From assembly GCA_043101845.1 (NCBI GenBank), contig JBICHN010000004.1:248001-312000 (forward strand): a stretch of DNA of 64,000 nt, given 5' to 3'. Source of the stretch: JBICHN01 sp043101845 (lineage in GTDB: Bacteria; Planctomycetota; Phycisphaerae; Phycisphaerales; UBA5793). Of the stretch, positions 60,499-64,000 are shown piece by piece; the first letter of the stretch is position 1; each line of letters begins with the position of its first letter. Under the pieces are notes generated by a model. That model did not search any database and was not told the origin of the DNA. It saw only the letters and a list, made by a program, of their open reading frames with translations. The position numbers were made by a program, and so were the translations under genes.

Positions 60499-61425
60499 AT
60501 GAGAAGAAAGCAGTGTTTGGGAATCGTGGCCGCCGTCGCCGGGGCCGTCGGGCTGGCAATCGGCGCTTCGGCGCAGACCTACAACGAACAGGGTGACGCC
60601 GGCTCACTGCCGTCAACGGCCCAGGCCGCGGCCGGCTCGGGCACGCTCACGGCGATCAGCGGCACAGTAGATGTCAACAACGGCGATTATCATGATGTGT
60701 TCGTCATCGAGATCACCGATCCGGCCAACTTCGCGGCCTACACGGGACCTCCCGGAACCGGGACGGCCCAGTTCGACACCCAGCTCTGGCTGTTCGATGA
60801 ATCGGGAATGGGCATCCTCTCGAACGATGATGATCCGGCCGGCGTCAACTTCAGTTCGGGCCTCTTTCCTCCGGCCGACGACGGCACCGGCCAGACGATT
60901 CCGGGGCCGGGTCGCTACCTGCTCGGAATTACGAACTACAACGAAGACCCGATCAGCAACGGTGGAGAGATCTTCTTCGCCGTGACCTACACCGAGCGCT
61001 CGGGGCCCGACGGCCCGGGCAGCGCCTCGCCGCTGAGTGACTGGACATTCAGCGGATTCAATTCGGGCGGAACCTACACGATCGAACTGCGTGGAGCGGC
61101 GTTCGTGAGCGGTGGTCCGACTCTCGCCGTTTCCGGCTCCTGCCCCGGTGTGATGGATCTCACCGTGACCGGCGCGACGCCGGGCGGGCGCGTGGCGTTC
61201 CTGTACGCGTTCGGTACGGGATCACAGTCGATTCCTCCGGGCAATCCGTGCGAGGGAACGACGCTCGGGCTGAACTCTTCCGTTCAACTCGGCGCGACCG
61301 CGAACGCCGATGCGAACGGCGAAGCGACGGTGAGCCCGAATGTTCCCGCGGGCGCGTGTGGCCGCGTGTTCATTCAGGCGATCGATCTCGACTCGTGCAA
61401 CACGACGAATGTCGAAGCCTTGTAA
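60499..61425 (+). CDS. Secreted protein with pre-peptidase-like domain and recurrent C-terminal domain
   Basis: Encodes 308 residues, with GGAAGGAGAGG before the ATG. Signal peptide MRRKQCLGIVAAVAGAVGLA, cut after ASAQ. The first mature domain (YNEQGDAGSLPSTAQAAAGS, GTLTAISGTVDVNNGDYHDV, FVIEITDPANFAAY, FDTQLWLFDESGMGILSNDD) has the look of the jelly-roll domain often found at the ends of secreted bacterial proteins (DVP/PPC-like). The last ~97 residues (GSCPGVMDLTVTGATPGGRV, then SIPPGNPCEGTTLGLNSS, ADANGEATVSPN, ACGRVFIQAIDLDSCNTTNV) are the clearest example of the recurrent C-terminal module. No enzymatic motif. Followed by a strong terminator. Confidence 0.87.
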   Translation: MRRKQCLGIVAAVAGAVGLAIGASAQTYNEQGDAGSLPSTAQAAAGSGTLTAISGTVDVNNGDYHDVFVIEITDPANFAAYTGPPGTGTAQFDTQLWLFDESGMGILSNDDDPAGVNFSSGLFPPADDGTGQTIPGPGRYLLGITNYNEDPISNGGEIFFAVTYTERSGPDGPGSASPLSDWTFSGFNSGGTYTIELRGAAFVSGGPTLAVSGSCPGVMDLTVTGATPGGRVAFLYAFGTGSQSIPPGNPCEGTTLGLNSSVQLGATANADANGEATVSPNVPAGACGRVFIQAIDLDSCNTTNVEAL

Positions 61426-61470
61426 CTCTGAAGCGACCGCGGCGATGATCCGCGGAGTGAGTAGACTTTC

Positions 61471-61512
61471 GAACGCCCCGCCTCCTTGTGGAAGGCGGGG
61501 CGTTCACTTTTT
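61471..61512 (+). terminator. Strong rho-independent terminator
   Basis: Perfect 12-bp stem GAACGCCCCGCC / GGCGGGGCGTTC with an 11-base loop, then ACTTTTT. Confidence 0.92.
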
Positions 61513-61596
61513 GGCGATCAAATCGCCGTCGTCATTCCAAAAGAAAACTCGCCGGATCGCTTCGTCGACGCCCCCGCGCCACTACCTTCGAGATTG

Positions 61597-61836
61597 ATGC
61601 ACGGCTCCTGGCATGTGTCTCCGGTCGATGTCATGGATCGCGCCGATCTCGCGCGCCTCGTGTCGGGTTGGCCCGAGGAATGGCGCGAAGAGTTCGAGGA
61701 GCGCGCCGCGATCATGGAGTTCCTCGCCCTCAACCCGGTCGTCCCCGCGGAACGGGAAGCGGTGAAGGATGTGGTCCGACGGGCGCGGATCGTGGGGAAT
61801 CCGTTGCCGATGCCGCGACGACATCCGGCCGGATAA
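61597..61836 (+). CDS. Small hypothetical protein
   Basis: Encodes 79 residues (MHGSWHVSPVDVMDRADLAR, LVSGWPEEWREEFEERAAIM, EFLALNPVVPAEREAVKDVV ...). The start is set at 61597, after the preceding terminator, although the ribosome binding site is weak; a Met at residue 13 is an alternative. The helical, acidic and Trp-containing centre and the codon bias support coding. No signal peptide. Function unknown. It lies 60 bases before the P-type ATPase gene on the same strand and may share its transcript. Confidence 0.6.
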   Translation: MHGSWHVSPVDVMDRADLARLVSGWPEEWREEFEERAAIMEFLALNPVVPAEREAVKDVVRRARIVGNPLPMPRRHPAG

Positions 61837-61896
61837 GCTCACTCGGTCCGTCGACCCGCCTCGTTCGGCAAGGAACCGATTCGTGAAGAGTTCCGG

Positions 61897-64000
61897 ATGA
61901 TCGAATCCCCGCATGCGCGAACAATCGAGGAAGTGCTCGAGCGGCTCGGAACCGATCCGGAGCGTGGGCTGAGCGAAGCGGAGGCGAATCGCCGACGCGC
62001 CGAGCATGGGCCGAACCGGATCGCCGAGCGGCCGCCCCGCCGCCTGATTCACATCGTCGTCGATCAGTTTCGCAGCCTCATCATGGCGCTGCTCGGCGCC
62101 GCCACCGTGCTGTCCCTGGTCACCGGCGAGACGCTCGAAGCGATCGCGATTCTGGTGGTTATCGCGTTGAACGCGACGATCGGCTTCGTGTCGGAATGGC
62201 GCGCGCTCAAATCGATGGAAGCGCTGCGGCGCATGAGCCGCGTGATGACCACGGTTCGCCGAAACGGGCGGACGGAGTCCATTCCGGCGGAGCGCCTCGT
62301 GCCGGGTGACATCGTGGTGCTGGAAGGCGGCGACATCATCACCGCCGATCTGCGGCTTCTCGAAGCGTCGAAACTGCTCGCCGACGAATCGACGCTCACC
62401 GGCGAGTCGGCGGCGGTCGAGAAACAGGCGGCGCCGGTCGCGGAAACGGCGGCCGTGGCCGATCGGGCGTCCATGGCCTTCAAGGGGACGAACCTTCGTC
62501 GTGGGGCGGGCCTCGGCGTCGTCGTGGCGACGGGAGTGCAAACCGAACTCGGGCAGATCTCCGCCCTCGTGCACGAAGGGGCCTCGTCCGCCGAGGAGAC
62601 GCCGCTCGAGCGCCGTCTCGATCGGCTTGGCCGGCGGCTCATCTGGCTCACGGTCGCCGTGACGGCGATCGTGGCGATCGCAGGAATGCTGCGCGGTCAG
62701 GATCCGGCGCTGCTGACGAAGACGGCGATCGCGCTGGCCGTGGCGGCCATCCCGGAAGGATTGCCCATCGTCGCGACACTCGCGCTCGCGCGCGGGATGT
62801 GGCGTATGGCGCGACGGAACGCGATCGTCAATCGTCTCGCCGCGGTCGAAACCCTCGGATCGACAACCATCATCGGCGCGGACAAGACGGGAACGCTGAC
62901 GGAAAATCGCATGACCGTCACACGCCTTGAAGTCGCGGGCGGCGACTGTGTGCTCAAGGACGACGCATTTGTGTGCGATGGTCAGCCGGCGACGCTGGAC
63001 GGCACAGCGGGGTTACGCGAGGCGCTCGAGATCGGGGTGTTGTGCAATGACGCGGCGCTGGCCGCGCCGGGCGCAGCGGACGACCAGGCCGGACACGGCG
63101 AACCTATGGAGATTGCGCTCCTCGAAGCCGCCGGCCGATTCGAGCTTTCGCAGCACGACCTTCTCGAAGCACAGCCGGAGCGACGCGAGGTCGCGTTCGA
63201 TCCGGATGTGAAGATGATGGCGACCGTGCACGAGATCGAAGACGGACGCGGCTGGCGCGTCGCGGTGAAAGGAGCCCCGGAAGCGGTACTCGAAGCCTGC
63301 GTAGCGCAGCGCGGGAAACAGAACTCGGAGGACCTCGACGAGGCCGGCCGCGCCGCGTGGCTTCGACGCAATGATGAGCTTGGCGCCGACGGGCTTCGCG
63401 TGCTGGCCCTCGCCGAGAAACGCGTCGACCAACCTGATGCGCCGGTTTACGCGGATCTGACGCTGATCGGTCTCGCCGGATTCCTCGATCCGCCGCGCCA
63501 GGAAGTCGCGGGCGCGATCGCGTCCTGTCACGAAGCGGGTGTACGGGTCATCATGATCACGGGCGATCAGGCGCCCACCGCGGTATCCGTGGCGCGTTCG
63601 ATTGGCGTGCTGACCCACGAATCGGCCGAGGCGGCCGTTCTGCGCGGGGTGGATCTCGAGTCGATGGATCTCGGCGAGGTCGCCGCGCGGGAGGCGGTTC
63701 TCAACGCGTCGGTCTTTGCCCGCGTGAATCCGAAACAGAAGCTCGAACTCATCCGCCTCTACCAGTCGGAGGGGAACATCGTCGCGATGACGGGCGATGG
63801 CGTGAACGATGCTCCGGCCCTTGCGAACGCCGACATCGGCGTCGCTATGGGAAAGCGCGGCACTCAGGTCGCGCGAGAGGCGGCCGATATTGTGTTGCGC
63901 GACGATTCGTTCGAGTCGATTACCGCGGCGATTCGGCAGGGCCGCGTCATCTTCGAGAATATTCGCTCGTTTGTGCGCTACCTCATCTCGTGCAATTTGA
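61897..64000 (+). CDS. Cation-transporting P-type ATPase (type II, Ca2+/Mg2+-like), cut by right edge
   Basis: The frame opens at the ATG at 61897 and runs off the window after 701 codons, so about the last 180-200 residues are missing. The N-terminal cation_ATPase_N region is MIESPHARTIEEVLERLGTD, then GLSEAEANRRRAEHGPNRIA. The actuator has DESTLTGESAAVEKQ, TM4 has AVAAIPEGLPIVATLALARG (PEGL, as in SERCA-type pumps), the phosphorylation site is GADKTGTLTENRMTVTRLEV (Asp near residue 329), the nucleotide domain has VAVKGAPEAVLEAC and the hinge is MTGDGVNDAPALANADIGVA. The last visible residues FVRYLISCNL begin TM5. The order is that of type IIA pumps; the ion cannot be settled without TM5 and TM6. 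GAAGAG precedes the ATG. Confidence 0.93.
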   Translation, partial: MIESPHARTIEEVLERLGTDPERGLSEAEANRRRAEHGPNRIAERPPRRLIHIVVDQFRSLIMALLGAATVLSLVTGETLEAIAILVVIALNATIGFVSEWRALKSMEALRRMSRVMTTVRRNGRTESIPAERLVPGDIVVLEGGDIITADLRLLEASKLLADESTLTGESAAVEKQAAPVAETAAVADRASMAFKGTNLRRGAGLGVVVATGVQTELGQISALVHEGASSAEETPLERRLDRLGRRLIWLTVAVTAIVAIAGMLRGQDPALLTKTAIALAVAAIPEGLPIVATLALARGMWRMARRNAIVNRLAAVETLGSTTIIGADKTGTLTENRMTVTRLEVAGGDCVLKDDAFVCDGQPATLDGTAGLREALEIGVLCNDAALAAPGAADDQAGHGEPMEIALLEAAGRFELSQHDLLEAQPERREVAFDPDVKMMATVHEIEDGRGWRVAVKGAPEAVLEACVAQRGKQNSEDLDEAGRAAWLRRNDELGADGLRVLALAEKRVDQPDAPVYADLTLIGLAGFLDPPRQEVAGAIASCHEAGVRVIMITGDQAPTAVSVARSIGVLTHESAEAAVLRGVDLESMDLGEVAAREAVLNASVFARVNPKQKLELIRLYQSEGNIVAMTGDGVNDAPALANADIGVAMGKRGTQVAREAADIVLRDDSFESITAAIRQGRVIFENIRSFVRYLISCNL

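Overview
The window looks like a chromosomal segment of a planctomycete, probably of the Phycisphaerae line. The reasons are the very GC-rich DNA with strong GC3 bias, several 'FTLIELLVVISIIALLIGLLLP' pilin-like proteins with a C-terminal HHG...DGHA motif, a signal peptidase I with a huge insert, many secreted beta-propeller or repeat proteins, and housekeeping genes (fusA, dnaN, ffh, parB, ftsK, dut, rex) scattered singly rather than in the usual operons. The lineage is an inference from gene content; no 16S gene is present.

Layout. 1-10 kb: a secreted protein cut by the left edge, a secreted beta-propeller protein, a DinG-type helicase, a small conserved protein, rmuC, an AT-hook/winged-helix DNA-binding protein and parB with four parS-like sites just upstream. 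10-20 kb: a soluble histidine kinase, two translationally coupled large glycosyltransferases sharing a C-terminal Rossmann-like module, a leftward group (small membrane protein, pilin-like protein, DUF4230 protein), a 1.3 kb gene-poor stretch and a large secreted protein. 20-27 kb: ftsK, dut, a secreted protein and rex. 27-34 kb: an accessory-looking region with four pilin-like genes in tandem, each of the last three followed by a strong terminator, interspersed with two families of intergenic repeats, a tRNA-Leu(CAG) and a RAYT/Y1-type transposase. 34-50 kb: fusA, an SBBP-repeat protein, a HAF-repeat protein, rnhA, dnaN, transketolase, a porin, spoVR and ffh. 50-52 kb: a second, unrelated RAYT/Y1 transposase set between two tandem arrays of a REP hairpin (12 copies). 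52-64 kb: a secreted sugar dehydrogenase, the lepB / glutamine amidotransferase / copper ATPase group, a transglutaminase-fold protein lacking the catalytic residues, a CBS protein, another secreted protein, and a type II P-type ATPase cut by the right edge.

Two themes run across the window. First, six otherwise unrelated secreted proteins (starts or ends near 3.3, 18.7, 39.7, 39.8, 52.1 and 61.4 kb) end in the same roughly 100-residue C-terminal domain, most clearly marked by CPG...GATPGG...C.GT.L...ADANG...CG..VQAID...C..SNV; it may be an envelope sorting or anchoring module. Second, two different HUH-type RAYT transposases each sit beside their own family of palindromic repeats, which suggests two independent RAYT/REP systems shaping the intergenic DNA. 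Two open reading frames that run off the edges (1-1881 minus and 61897-64000 plus) were read directly from the sequence.
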